Positions 1 through 8,482 of a stretch of 64,000 bases of DNA are shown here, piece after piece (position 1 is the stretch's first letter; the number at the start of each line of letters is the position of its first letter). Below the pieces are notes generated by a model. That model searched no databases. It saw nothing but the letters and a program-made list of their open reading frames with translations, and had not been told where the DNA came from. Location of the stretch: NCBI GenBank assembly GCA_016234655.1, contig JACRAU010000032.1, forward strand, positions 1-64,000, in the 5' to 3' direction. The position numbers and the translations under genes were made by a program. This DNA comes from Betaproteobacteria bacterium (GTDB taxonomy: Bacteria > Pseudomonadota > Gammaproteobacteria > Burkholderiales > Thiobacillaceae).

Positions 1-141
1 CCGGCAGCAGCCGGGGGCTGCGATCTATCGTTTTGTATCTCGCCATGCGCATCGCTCCGGGCTATTTGGGCAATGGCTTGTTGGAGGTGGGGGTGGGGAT
101 TTTGTTCCGGTGGGTTGGGGGTTTTTGTACAGCCTCAACGT

Positions 142-1029
142 TCAAGGTGAGGGCCGCTGTGCGGCTTTATCGTGCAGCGTCCCCTCGACCGCAGAGTTAG
201 CCTTGTCTTGCGGCACGGCTGTCGATGATGGGGCCGTCAATGGCGATGTCTTTGTGGCCTTCTCAAGCATATTTGTGTAGACCGTAGCGCCAACGGATAC
301 CAGAAAGCCGACGATGACGACCCAATGGATATGTTTTCGTTGTTCTTCACGATTGGCGAATTGAACGGCTTCATCTCCCCAATAGAACGACGACTCCGGG
401 CCTGTCCATCGAGAAAGCCAATCATCTCTTCGACCGATTGCGGTGAGGCAGAGCCCGCAAACAGCGAACCAAATACCCACTTGAAGGGCATCGTGAAGGA
501 AGCTAGGCAAGAATGGGGGAAAGGGGACTAATGACAGAGCGGAAGCGAGAAACCCGCCGATGGCAAGAAATGTTAGAACCAGCAGCCATGTCGGAATTCT
601 TTTTGCACGAAATGTCCGGGTTAATTGCGGTTCGATGTCATCAGCCAAAAGCAAAGCCCAGTTACGATCCTTTGTAAAGATGTCGAACATCACCTGGCGA
701 CTAACTGTCTTGTCGAACCCAATTCTCACTATCCAATCGCGGTCCCATGGTTCAGGCGTTCTATCTGGTGATGTATCTCGCAGCTCCAAGCCAACTAGAT
801 CAATTCGTCGTCCCCTGGCATTAGGATCTTGAAGAACATCATCAAGCGAAGTAGTCTCGTAGAAGCGATCATCTTCGCGGTGGACATGGAACACGACAGC
901 ACTCGGATGAGAAAGCTTTTGTGAGTGTTGTTCCAAGATTGCGGATAGCTTCCGCAATCCGTCTTCATCAAGGATGAACCCTTCTTTAAATTCTTTCGAA
1001 ATTCCAGATTTCAGGTTTGGCATAGTCAT
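142..1029 (-). CDS. Hypothetical membrane protein
   Basis: I do not recognise this 295-residue protein. The N-terminal half (to about residue 145) is soluble and charged. Three hydrophobic stretches follow, near residues 147-170, 182-200 and 236-253, so it is probably an inner-membrane protein with a cytoplasmic N-terminal domain. The C-terminal tail of about 40 residues is rich in Ser, Thr, Ala and Pro. Codon use is less GC-rich than in the genes around it, and it stands alone next to a HicB gene and a broken hicA, which suggests an accessory gene. Bases 1-141 downstream hold no gene that I can support. Confidence 0.6.
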   Translation of the reverse strand: MTMPNLKSGISKEFKEGFILDEDGLRKLSAILEQHSQKLSHPSAVVFHVHREDDRFYETTSLDDVLQDPNARGRRIDLVGLELRDTSPDRTPEPWDRDWIVRIGFDKTVSRQVMFDIFTKDRNWALLLADDIEPQLTRTFRAKRIPTWLLVLTFLAIGGFLASALSLVPFPPFLPSFLHDALQVGIWFAVCGLCLTAIGRRDDWLSRWTGPESSFYWGDEAVQFANREEQRKHIHWVVIVGFLVSVGATVYTNMLEKATKTSPLTAPSSTAVPQDKANSAVEGTLHDKAAQRPSP

Positions 1030-1286
1030 ATGTGGCCTCGGAGAGAGCGGAAAGTGTGGCGAGTCTAACGTTAATTAGACACCTGAATAGGTGTATAACG
1101 CATCCGCGCTGTGTGCATAACCCGGGTGTTTCTGTTTGTATCCGATGGATTTTTCATGCATCGCTAAGTTGCTCCCGATGTTATGGGCCTGATGGCCCTT
1201 GCATGTACACCTAGCCGTTCTCTATGACGGCTTTCTTTGTCCGGTAGTATGGCCGAGCCATGGGGGTCTGCCAATCTTGCCGCTGT

Positions 1287-1367
1287 TCACCGTTGCTTGA
1301 GAAATTCCTCAAGCGTCAGCCCGATGTCCTTGGCGATCAGTCTTAGTAGTACCGGCGAAACGTCCAT
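1287..1367 (-). pseudogene. hicA: Remnant of a HicA-type toxin (C-terminal tail only)
   Basis: A 26-codon frame starts 2 nt after the hicB stop. It encodes MDVSPVLLRLIAKDIGLTLE followed by EFLKQR and a stop. This resembles the C-terminal end of HicA/YcfA-like toxins, where a 'pgtLr.I.kdaGlt.eeF' segment closes a protein of about 60-80 residues. The catalytic-histidine N-terminal part is absent, so I read it as a deleted toxin left beside its antitoxin. The match is short and rests on recall of the family pattern. Confidence 0.5.
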
Positions 1368-1369
1368 GG

Positions 1370-1579
1370 TCAGGCGACGGCGACGTTCTGGACCCCGATG
1401 AATTCCGACTCCAAGGTGGGCTCGCCGTCTTCGAGCCGCATGGCGATGACTTCCTGGAGGTTGCGGTTCAACTCGTCCAGGGTTTCGCCTTGCGCGTGGG
1501 CGCCCGGAAAGCCCGGCACGAAGCCGACATACAGGCCGGTCTGCGGGCAGCGTTCGATGACGGCGGGATAGGTTCGCAT
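1370..1579 (-). CDS. hicB: HicB-family antitoxin
   Basis: A 69-residue protein with the HicB fold signature: MRTYPAVIE strand, GLYVGFVPGFPGAHAQGET, then LDELNRNLQEVIAM. HicB proteins neutralise HicA mRNA-interferase toxins and often repress their own operon. The ATG at 1579 is chosen because GGAG lies 6 nt upstream. An ATG at 1606 would add nine residues but has no clear ribosome-binding site. No C-terminal DNA-binding domain is present (short HicB form). The partner toxin downstream is reduced to a 26-residue tail, so this looks like an orphan antitoxin. Confidence 0.8.
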   Translation of the reverse strand: MRTYPAVIERCPQTGLYVGFVPGFPGAHAQGETLDELNRNLQEVIAMRLEDGEPTLESEFIGVQNVAVA

Positions 1580-1653
1580 GGCGCGCTCCGGGAATCGCTT
1601 GGTCATGGGATGATGGTCTCGGCTCTGGCGGGGGACAAGTTGCCGATGAAGCG

Positions 1654-2301
1654 TCAGGCCTTGTACTTCCGCACCATGCCCACCACCACGCCGAAGATCT
1701 CCAACTGGCCCTTGGGCCGGATGATGGGGTAGGCGGGGTTGGCGGGTTTCAGCACGTATTCGCCCTTGTGGCTACGGCCGGCACTCTGAGCCTTAACGCC
1801 GGCTTCGCCGGCATAAGCCTTCGCCGAAACTTCGTTTTCCCTCGCCAGATATTTCAGGGTGAACTCGTTGTCGACGATGGCGATGACCATGTCGCCGACA
1901 TCGGCCGTGGGCCGGCGCTCGACTACAACGATGTCGCCCGCGTGGATGCCGGCGTCGATCATGGAGTCGCCCTTCACCCGCACCAGCACCGTGCGCGAGG
2001 GCCGCTCGATCAGGTATTCGTCGATGGTCAGGCTGTCGGTGCCGTTGTCGGCCGGCTGGGGCAGGCCGGCGCGCACGGTGGAGTCGGCCAGGGCGCGCTC
2101 GAAGAAGCGCGGGCCGGGTTTCAGCCGCTTGTCCGGCGTGGCTTCGAGAAAAGCGGCCAGCTTGAGCCGGGCGACCAGGGCGGCGACGGAGGATTTGGAT
2201 TTCAGCCCGAGCATGGTGCCGATGGCGGAATAGGGCGGAAAGACGCGGTGTTCGGCGTAATAGTCTTGCAGCTTGTTCAGGTAGTCGGCGTCGTTGGACA
2301 T
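1654..2301 (-). CDS. lexA: LexA-family SOS repressor (S24 peptidase)
   Basis: A 215-residue LexA-like repressor. A winged-helix DNA-binding domain occupies about residues 1-65. The Ala78-Gly79 pair is the expected autocleavage site. Ser113 in GDSM and Lys150 in FTLKYL form the S24 Ser-Lys dyad. RecA-stimulated self-cleavage derepresses target genes in this family. ATG at 2301 is preferred over GTG at 2310 because GAGGTG sits 6 nt upstream of it. A near-consensus promoter with an embedded palindrome lies just upstream, implying autoregulation. The gene could be the main lexA or a second paralogue; the window alone cannot decide. Confidence 0.85.
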   Translation of the reverse strand: MSNDADYLNKLQDYYAEHRVFPPYSAIGTMLGLKSKSSVAALVARLKLAAFLEATPDKRLKPGPRFFERALADSTVRAGLPQPADNGTDSLTIDEYLIERPSRTVLVRVKGDSMIDAGIHAGDIVVVERRPTADVGDMVIAIVDNEFTLKYLARENEVSAKAYAGEAGVKAQSAGRSHKGEYVLKPANPAYPIIRPKGQLEIFGVVVGMVRKYKA

Positions 2302-2329
2302 CTTGGGCACCTCAAATTGCTATGCCTAT

Positions 2330-2359
2330 ACCTTATCGAACGATGGTTCGTTGCGTCAA
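2330..2359 (-). promoter_or_regulatory. LexA-gene promoter with GAAC-N4-GTTC operator
   Basis: On the minus strand a TTGACG -35 box (2354-2359) and a TAAGGT -10 box (2330-2335) are 18 nt apart. Between them lies the 14-bp perfect palindrome CGAACCATCGTTCG (2337-2350). The arrangement would let the repressor block its own promoter. The palindrome has the form GAAC-N4-GTTC known for Gram-positive LexA, not the enterobacterial CTGT-N8-ACAG. Confidence 0.7.
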
Positions 2360-2392
2360 GCATTCTTGTTGGACAAGGGATGCATGCCGTAG

Positions 2393-2412
2393 GTCGGCAA
2401 TACTTTGCCGAC
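2393..2412. repeat. REP-like hairpin
   Basis: A perfect inverted repeat of GTCGGCAA and TTGCCGAC with a 4-nt loop, flanked by TAG and ATT. It lies in the short gap between the LexA promoter and the 3' end of copA. Such hairpins are often dispersed in betaproteobacterial genomes. It could also stop transcription leaving copA, although no T-tract follows. Confidence 0.55.
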
Positions 2413-2467
2413 ATTGGCTATGGATGGCGGCGGAACAGTAGTACCCATACTGGGCATAAATTCCGCC

Positions 2468-4918
2468 CTACTTGGGCCGCCAGCGTTTCAGCCACAGCGA
2501 GTTGCTGACCACCGAGACCGAGGACAGGGCCATGGCGGCGCCGGCGATCACCGGGTTGAGCATGCCCAGCGCGGCCAGCGGCAGGCCGAGCACGTTGTAG
2601 ACGAAGGCGAAGAACAGGTTCTGCCGAATCTTGCGCAGCACGGCGTGGGAGAGTTCCACCGCGTGGGCGACGCTGGCGAGGTCGTTGTGCATCAGGGTGA
2701 TGTCGGCCGCCTCCATGGCGATGTCGGTGCCGGAGCGCATGCCGAAGCTGACGTCGGCGCTGGCCAGGGCCGGGGCGTCGTTGACGCCGTCGCCGGCCAT
2801 GCCGACCACGCGGCCTTCCGCTTTGAGTGCGGCCACGGCGGCGGCCTTGTCCTGCGGCAGCACGCGGGCGCGGAAGTCGGCGATGCCGGCCTCCTTGGCG
2901 ATGGCGGCGGCGGTGCTGGCATGGTCGCCGGTGAGCATGACCACCTGCACGCCGCGCGCTTGCAGCAATTGCACGGCGGCCTTGGAGCTGGGCCGCAGGC
3001 GGTCGGCGAAGGAGAGTTGGCCGAGGAGGTTGGAGTCATCGGCGAGGGCGATGGTGATGTGGGCAGCGCTTGTTCCCTCTCCCCCAGCCCCTCCCCCGCT
3101 TGCGGGGGAGGGGGGAACGGCTAGCCAATCCAGTCGGCCTAAGCGAAGCTCCCTGCCTTCCACGCGACCGCGCACGCCTTGGCCCGGAATGTTCTCGAAG
3201 TCGTCAACCGCGGGCAGACTGACGCCGCGCGCCTGGGCAGCATCGAGCAGGGCCTGGGCCAGCGGGTGGGCCGAGCCTTGCTCCAGCGCGGCGGCCAGGC
3301 GCAGCAGTTCGGCCTGGTCGATGTTGTCAGTCGCGTGCAGTTCGACCAGGGCGGGCTTGCCTTCGGTCAAGGTGCCGGTCTTGTCCACCGCCAGCACCGC
3401 GAGCCTTTCCGCGCGCTCCAAGGCCTCGGCGCTGCGCACCAGGATGCCGAGTTGCGCGCCACGGCCCAGGCCCACCATCACTGCGGTCGGCGTGGCCAGG
3501 CCCAGCGCGCAGGGGCAGGCGATGACCAGCACCGCCACGGCCGGGATCAGGCTTTGGGTGAAGTCGCCGCTGACCAGCCACCAGCCGGCGAAGGTGAGCA
3601 CGGCCAAGGCGACCACCGCCGGCACGAACACGGCGGAGATGCGGTCGGCCAGTTTTTGAATGGGCGCCTTGGAGCCTTGCGCCGCCTCGGTCAGGCGCAC
3701 GATTTCCATCAATTGCGTTTGCGCGCCGACGCCCTCGGCGCGAATCTTCAACATGCCGTCCAGGTTCTGGCTGCCGCTGAACACCTTGTCGTTACCGGCC
3801 TTGGCGGTGGGCAGGCTCTCGCCGGTGAGCAGACTCTCGTCGACGCTCGATGCCCCTTCGACCACCACGCCGTCGACCGGGATGCGCTCGCCGGCACGCA
3901 CCAGCACGATATCGCCGGCCTTGAGCGCGGCGATATCGATCTCCACCGTCTCGCCGTCGCGCTCGACGCGTGCGGTCTTGGGTTGCAGGCCGATGAGTTG
4001 TTCGATGGCCGAGGAGGTCTTGGCCTTGGCCCGTGCCTCGAGCAGTTTGCCCAGACGCACCAACGCGATCACTGCCGCGCCGGCCTCGAAGTAGAGATGG
4101 CCGCCGCTTGTACCACTTAGGGCGTCGAGCAGCACGACGAAGACGCTGTAAAAGTAGGCGGCGCTGGTGCCGAGCGCGACCAGCACGTCCATGTTGGCGC
4201 CGCCGCCGCGCAGGCTGTGATACGCTCCGGTGTAGAAGCGCCAGCCGGCCCAGAATTGCACCGGCGTGGCCAGCAGCCATTGCAGCCAGCCGGGAATCCA
4301 GGTGCCGTGTTCTTCGCCCAGGCTGAACATCATGCCCATCTGGATCAGCAAGGGCAGGGTAAGGACGGCGGAGACCGCGAAGGCGATGACCTCGCGTTTG
4401 TATTCCGCCGCCTTGCGCGCCTTTTCCTCGGCGCGCGCCGCCTCGGTGATCGGCTCGGCCCCGTAGCCGGCCTTGTGCACGGCGGCGATCAGCGCGTCGA
4501 GCGTGACGAGGCCGGGCGTGTAGCTGACCCGGGCCTTCTCGGTGGCGAGGTTCACTCGCGCCTCGACCCCAGGCAGCCGGTTGAGCACGGTCTCGATCCG
4601 CGCGGCGCAGGCGGCGCAGGTCATGCCGGTCAGTCGTAAATCCAGGCTTTGCGGCGCCACCGCGAAGCCGGTCTTGGCCACCTGGGCGACGATGGCCTCG
4701 GCATCGGTTTGCGACGGGTCGTATTCCACCCGCGCGCGTTCCATCGGCAGGTTCACCGCCGCGCTCACGCCGGCCAGCTTGTTCAGGTTGTTTTCCAGCC
4801 GGGTGGAGCAGGCCGCGCAGGTCATGCCGGCGATGGGCAGTTCGAGGACTTTCTTTTCAGCGAAGTCGGTCATGGGTTCAGGCGGCGCGATAGGCTCTAG
4901 AGGCATCGGCAAAGACAT
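2468..4918 (-). CDS. copA: Copper-exporting P-type ATPase (PIB-1)
   Basis: An 816-residue heavy-metal ATPase that pumps Cu(I) from cytoplasm to periplasm. Two N-terminal metal-binding domains carry CAAC at 34-37 and 101-104. Eight membrane segments frame TGES (365-368, actuator), CPC (468-470, transmembrane metal site), DKTGT (512-516, phosphorylated Asp512), HP (551-552), TGD (663-665) and GDGVND (709-714). YN (774-775) and the MxxSS region near 796 are typical of Cu+ pumps. Residues 602-616 are a Pro/Gly/Ser-rich insert encoded by a palindromic repeat. Met16 (ATG at 4873) is an alternative start that would remove the 41-bp overlap with the upstream CDF gene. Confidence 0.93.
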   Translation of the reverse strand: MSLPMPLEPIAPPEPMTDFAEKKVLELPIAGMTCAACSTRLENNLNKLAGVSAAVNLPMERARVEYDPSQTDAEAIVAQVAKTGFAVAPQSLDLRLTGMTCAACAARIETVLNRLPGVEARVNLATEKARVSYTPGLVTLDALIAAVHKAGYGAEPITEAARAEEKARKAAEYKREVIAFAVSAVLTLPLLIQMGMMFSLGEEHGTWIPGWLQWLLATPVQFWAGWRFYTGAYHSLRGGGANMDVLVALGTSAAYFYSVFVVLLDALSGTSGGHLYFEAGAAVIALVRLGKLLEARAKAKTSSAIEQLIGLQPKTARVERDGETVEIDIAALKAGDIVLVRAGERIPVDGVVVEGASSVDESLLTGESLPTAKAGNDKVFSGSQNLDGMLKIRAEGVGAQTQLMEIVRLTEAAQGSKAPIQKLADRISAVFVPAVVALAVLTFAGWWLVSGDFTQSLIPAVAVLVIACPCALGLATPTAVMVGLGRGAQLGILVRSAEALERAERLAVLAVDKTGTLTEGKPALVELHATDNIDQAELLRLAAALEQGSAHPLAQALLDAAQARGVSLPAVDDFENIPGQGVRGRVEGRELRLGRLDWLAVPPSPASGGGAGGEGTSAAHITIALADDSNLLGQLSFADRLRPSSKAAVQLLQARGVQVVMLTGDHASTAAAIAKEAGIADFRARVLPQDKAAAVAALKAEGRVVGMAGDGVNDAPALASADVSFGMRSGTDIAMEAADITLMHNDLASVAHAVELSHAVLRKIRQNLFFAFVYNVLGLPLAALGMLNPVIAGAAMALSSVSVVSNSLWLKRWRPK
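3072..3118. repeat. Palindromic repeat inserted in frame in copA
   Basis: A 47-bp C/G-rich imperfect palindrome begins GTTCCCTCTCCC and ends GGGGGAAC, with TTGC at its centre. It resembles the CCCTCTCC...GGAGAGGG element at 8483-8526, which is intergenic. Here it lies in the nucleotide-binding domain region of copA. It keeps the reading frame and adds about 15 low-complexity residues (PPSPASGGGAGGEGT) not expected in CopA proteins. Confidence 0.7.
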
Positions 4919-5492
4919 GGACCGCCGAGCGCAGGAACAGCGCCGCGATGCCGAGGCCGACGATGAGATCGGGCCACTGCGAGGCGGTGAGCCAGACGCC
5001 GGCGCCGGCGATGAGCACCGCGCTGTTGGCGATGATGTCGTTGCGCGAGCAGAGCCAGACCGAGCGCATGTTCACGTCGTCGGCGCGGTGCTTCCACAAG
5101 AGATAGAGGCAGACCGAGTTGGCGGCCAGGGCCAAGAAGCCGATCGCGCCCATCGTCTCGTAGATCGGCAGTTCCGGGTGCAGCATTTTGTAGATGGCCT
5201 GGCCCAGTACGAACAGGCCGAAGCCGGCCATGATGCCGCCCTTGATGAAGGCCGAGATCGCCTTCCAGCGGTCGTCGCGCGCCAGCACGTAGAGGCTGAA
5301 ACCGTAGACCAGGGCATCGCCCAGCATGTCGAGCGAATCGGCCAGCAGGGCGGTGGAGCCGGCCAGCCAGCCGGCCGTGGCCTCGACCCCGAACATCGCG
5401 AGGTTGATCGCCAGCACGAGTTTCAGGGTCTTGCCCTGACTCTCGCGCATCTGGTCGCTGGCGCAAACATCGCCGCAGCCGCAGTTGGCCAT
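4878..5492 (-). CDS. Cation diffusion facilitator (CDF) family transporter, short form
   Basis: A 204-residue integral membrane protein with six predicted helices. CDF proteins exchange divalent metal ions for protons. The segment ADSLDMLGD (51-59) in helix 2 and SRND (149-152) in helix 5 occupy the usual metal-site positions, although the common HSxxD is replaced by DSLD. The N-terminus is Cys-rich (NCGCGDVC, residues 3-10). The usual C-terminal cytoplasmic dimer domain is missing. It is the first gene before copA on the same strand, so it probably serves metal resistance; the transported ion is uncertain. Confidence 0.8.
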   Translation of the reverse strand: MANCGCGDVCASDQMRESQGKTLKLVLAINLAMFGVEATAGWLAGSTALLADSLDMLGDALVYGFSLYVLARDDRWKAISAFIKGGIMAGFGLFVLGQAIYKMLHPELPIYETMGAIGFLALAANSVCLYLLWKHRADDVNMRSVWLCSRNDIIANSAVLIAGAGVWLTASQWPDLIVGLGIAALFLRSAVHVFADASRAYRAA

Positions 5493-5537
5493 GTTCGAAT
5501 TTCCTACAGAGAAGAGAGGTGCGTAGGGTAACGCGGA

Positions 5538-7502
5538 TCAGACTGTACCGGCAGTCTTGCGCGGCCGGAACCGGCGGATAAGGGCTTGCAGCGAAGCGGT
5601 TTGCTCCGTCGATGCCTGGCCGTAGCGTAGGCCGACATAGAGTTGCGAAATGCGCATGATTTCATCGGCCAAGTCAGGACGTGCCGTGGCAGTCCGGCGG
5701 GCGAAGTCGGCTGGACCTTCATGAGCCTCGCGCACCAGGCCCAAGCGCGCAAGCTTGCGGCAGAAGCGGGTGTACTGGCGACTGATCGGGTCTTGCCGGG
5801 TCCGCGTTTGGCGCAATAGATAAAGGCCGGCCAAGCCGAAAATGAACAGGCCGCTGCCCAAGCCGAGCAGCCAGAGCATGGCGTTTAAATTGGCCAGCCA
5901 GGGGGCCAGGCGCGACAGGAATTCGCGCTGGCGCACGTCGTTGTAACCGAGCACCCACAGGTTCCAGCGATAGTTGACCACATCCCAGCCCAGGCGCACC
6001 GGCGCCAGCCAGCCCGCGTCGAAGTCGATCAGCGGCGCCGGCCGTTCGGCCGCCGGCAAGGCGGCGTCGACGCCGAGTTCCACCCGTGTCGGCGAGACCG
6101 CCGCCGTGGGGTCTACCCGTCGCCAGCCTTCGCCCGCCAGCCAGACCTCGGCCCAGGCATGGGCGTCGCGTTGGCGCACGATCCAGTAATTGCCCACCGC
6201 GTTGTATTCGCCGCCCTGATAGCCGGTGATCACGCGGGCCGGAATGCCGGCCGCGCGCATGAGAAAGACGAAGGCGCTGGCGTAGTGTTCGCAGAAACCG
6301 CGCCGGGTGTTGAATAGGAAGTCGTCCACCGCTTGCACGCCGAGCGCCGGCGGTTGCAAGGTGTAGACGAAAGGTTCGCCGCGGAAATGGTGCAAGGCCC
6401 GTTGCACGACGGCCGCATCGCCGATGCCGCTGTCGGCCCAGCTTGCCGCCAAGGCGCGGGCTCGCGGGTTGAGGCCGCGCGGCAGTTCCAGGGCGCGGGC
6501 GCGGGTGGCTGCATCGAGGTCCAGGCCATGGCGGTAATCGAGCCAGGCGCTCACCGTGTATTGCAGGCGTTGGTCGACCGGTGCGCGGGCAAGCCAGAGC
6601 AGGTCGCTGCGCAGGTCGGCCGGCAGGGCGGGCAGCGCGGTCGGCAGACCGAGCAGGAACAGCCAATGCTGGCGATGCGGTTCGAGAATGATGCGGTAAG
6701 TCACCGGTTGGCCGCGGCCTTCGCCATCGACCTTGCCGTCGGGCACGCGGCGTACGGTGCGCCAGCTGCGGCCGTCGAAATCCCACAGCACCGGGCCGCG
6801 CCAATAAAGCTGGCCGGGTTCGATGTCGCGCGTGTCGAAGCTGGCGCGCAGCGCGATCTCGTTCGACTGGATCAAGCGGCTGACATCGCCCGGCTGCATC
6901 TGGTCGGACAGGCCGGTGCTGGCCAGGTTTTCCTGCTTCATGGTCCACAGCGGCGCCGACAGGCGCGGAAACAGGAGGAACAGGAAGACGGCCAGCGGCA
7001 GCGCCTGCAATACCAGCATCAGCGTGGGCCGCAGCTTGGGCCACACGGCCTTGGGTTCCGGCATCTGGCTGGCGATCAGCGAGGCCGTCAGCCCGAGCAT
7101 GGCGAGCAGCATATAGGCGGCGCTGAGCAGGCTCTGGTCTTCCAGGAAATAGGCGACCAGCAGGAAATAGCCGACGAAGATCAGTCCGGTGCGGTCGCGC
7201 GGTGCCTCGGTCTCCAGCAGCTTGGCGGCCGACAGAAAGACCAGCAAGGCGACACCGGCGCGCGGGCCGACGAGGGTGCCGAATTGGGCGAACACCGCGA
7301 CCAAGCCGACGATGACAATGACGGTGCGCAACCAACGCGGCGGCAGCGGCAATCGACGCGCGGCGCGCAACAGGCACCAGCCGGCGATGGCGGCCCAGGC
7401 GAGGCCGAGCCAGATCGGCAAATTGGCGGCATGCGGCGCGACCACCAGCGCCAGTGGCACGAGCAGCCAGAGCAATTCGGGCACGCTGTATTGCCGGCGC
7501 AT
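5538..7502 (-). CDS. tgpA: TgpA-like transmembrane transglutaminase (DUF3488)
   Basis: A 654-residue protein with a run of N-terminal membrane helices (to about 180), a periplasmic transglutaminase-like domain, a C-terminal helix near 542-563 and a DUF4129-like tail. The Cys-His-Asp triad is visible as GFCEHYA (Cys404), DAHAWAEVW (His448) and RRVDPTAAV (Asp464). Family members such as Pseudomonas TgpA are linked to the cell envelope. Its ATG overlaps the stop of the DUF58 gene by one base, completing a moxR-DUF58-tgpA operon. Confidence 0.85.
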   Translation of the reverse strand: MRRQYSVPELLWLLVPLALVVAPHAANLPIWLGLAWAAIAGWCLLRAARRLPLPPRWLRTVIVIVGLVAVFAQFGTLVGPRAGVALLVFLSAAKLLETEAPRDRTGLIFVGYFLLVAYFLEDQSLLSAAYMLLAMLGLTASLIASQMPEPKAVWPKLRPTLMLVLQALPLAVFLFLLFPRLSAPLWTMKQENLASTGLSDQMQPGDVSRLIQSNEIALRASFDTRDIEPGQLYWRGPVLWDFDGRSWRTVRRVPDGKVDGEGRGQPVTYRIILEPHRQHWLFLLGLPTALPALPADLRSDLLWLARAPVDQRLQYTVSAWLDYRHGLDLDAATRARALELPRGLNPRARALAASWADSGIGDAAVVQRALHHFRGEPFVYTLQPPALGVQAVDDFLFNTRRGFCEHYASAFVFLMRAAGIPARVITGYQGGEYNAVGNYWIVRQRDAHAWAEVWLAGEGWRRVDPTAAVSPTRVELGVDAALPAAERPAPLIDFDAGWLAPVRLGWDVVNYRWNLWVLGYNDVRQREFLSRLAPWLANLNAMLWLLGLGSGLFIFGLAGLYLLRQTRTRQDPISRQYTRFCRKLARLGLVREAHEGPADFARRTATARPDLADEIMRISQLYVGLRYGQASTEQTASLQALIRRFRPRKTAGTV

Positions 7503-8446
7503 CAGCCTTCTCCGAACCGGGCCAGCGCTTCGAGGCAGGCACGCAGATGGGCCTCGCCCCGGGCCGGGCTGAAAGCGCGCGCCGGCAGGCGCAGGCCGTA
7601 GCTCAGGCCGGCGGTCTCGGCGTCGAGCAGCCAGCGAGTCAGGCGCGACAGCCGGGCCTCGGGGCCGCTGCCCGGCGTATCGGCCAGGTCGAACCAGAGG
7701 CCGCGCGAAACCGGCGCGGCAAATTGTTTGGTCGCCGGCGGCAGTTCGCGGGCCAGGGTCTTCCAGGCAATGCGCTTGAGCGAATCGCCCGGCCGGTATT
7801 CGCGCAGGCCGTCGAACTCCTCGTCGCCCGGCCGGCTGGCGCGGCCGGCCCGGTCGGCGGCATCGCCGCCGGGGAAGGGCCGGCTATCGGCCGCAGGGTG
7901 CGGATAGACCAGCACGCCCCAGTCCAGCTCCAGCACGGTCCAGCAGCGGAATAGCCCGAGCGGGTAGGTGGTCGACAGCGCGATGCGGCCGGGCCGGTGA
8001 AAGCCGCGCTGGGCTTGCGTTAGAGCCAGGGCCAATTCGGCGCTGCCGTGCGCGGGGATATCGGCATGGGCCGGCTGGGCATCGGCGTGTTCGATGCCCA
8101 CGCGATAGCGCGTGCTGCTCGACGGGTTGGCCAGATGCAGCACGAAGCGGGCGGCGTTGCCGGCGAACACCGGGGCGATATGGCCGGCGCGCAGCGCGAG
8201 GCCGTTCAGGTTGCGGTGGGTGTGAATGAGGCCGACCAGGCCGATGCCGCCGAGCAGGAAGGTGAACAGATAGGCGAGACTCAGCATGTAGTTCATCGCG
8301 CCGATCAACAGCGCGGCGAGCAAGGCAGCGAACACCAGGCCGGCGCGCGTGGGCAGGATGTAGAGCCGGCGGCTGTCGAGGCGGATGTCGCCGCCTTCGA
8401 GTTTTGGCACGCGCCAGGGGATGTAGGCGAAGCGCAGGGCGGGCAT
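7502..8446 (-). CDS. DUF58 domain protein
   Basis: A 314-residue protein with two membrane helices near residues 33-75 and a cytoplasmic DUF58 domain. The hallmark FDGLREYRPGDSLKRIAWK lies near residues 210-228. DUF58 proteins have a VWA-like fold and occur next to MoxR AAA+ ATPases and transglutaminase-like proteins. The set is thought to act in maturation or assembly of envelope or enzyme complexes. It is translationally coupled to tgpA downstream. Confidence 0.85.
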   Translation of the reverse strand: MPALRFAYIPWRVPKLEGGDIRLDSRRLYILPTRAGLVFAALLAALLIGAMNYMLSLAYLFTFLLGGIGLVGLIHTHRNLNGLALRAGHIAPVFAGNAARFVLHLANPSSSTRYRVGIEHADAQPAHADIPAHGSAELALALTQAQRGFHRPGRIALSTTYPLGLFRCWTVLELDWGVLVYPHPAADSRPFPGGDAADRAGRASRPGDEEFDGLREYRPGDSLKRIAWKTLARELPPATKQFAAPVSRGLWFDLADTPGSGPEARLSRLTRWLLDAETAGLSYGLRLPARAFSPARGEAHLRACLEALARFGEG

Positions 8447-8482
8447 GCCCCTATCCCGTAGACATAATCAAGTCACAGGCGG

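Noticed and set aside
1-1090. Possible integron cassette around the unknown membrane protein (GTTAGAC just upstream of its start on the minus strand).
   Set aside because: Only one seven-base core-like site is seen. No second core, no folded attC of proper length and no integrase is visible.
6333-7601. Long plus-strand open frame opposite tgpA.
   Set aside because: High GC keeps the antisense frame open. It lacks any family motif, and the minus strand has a complete transglutaminase gene.
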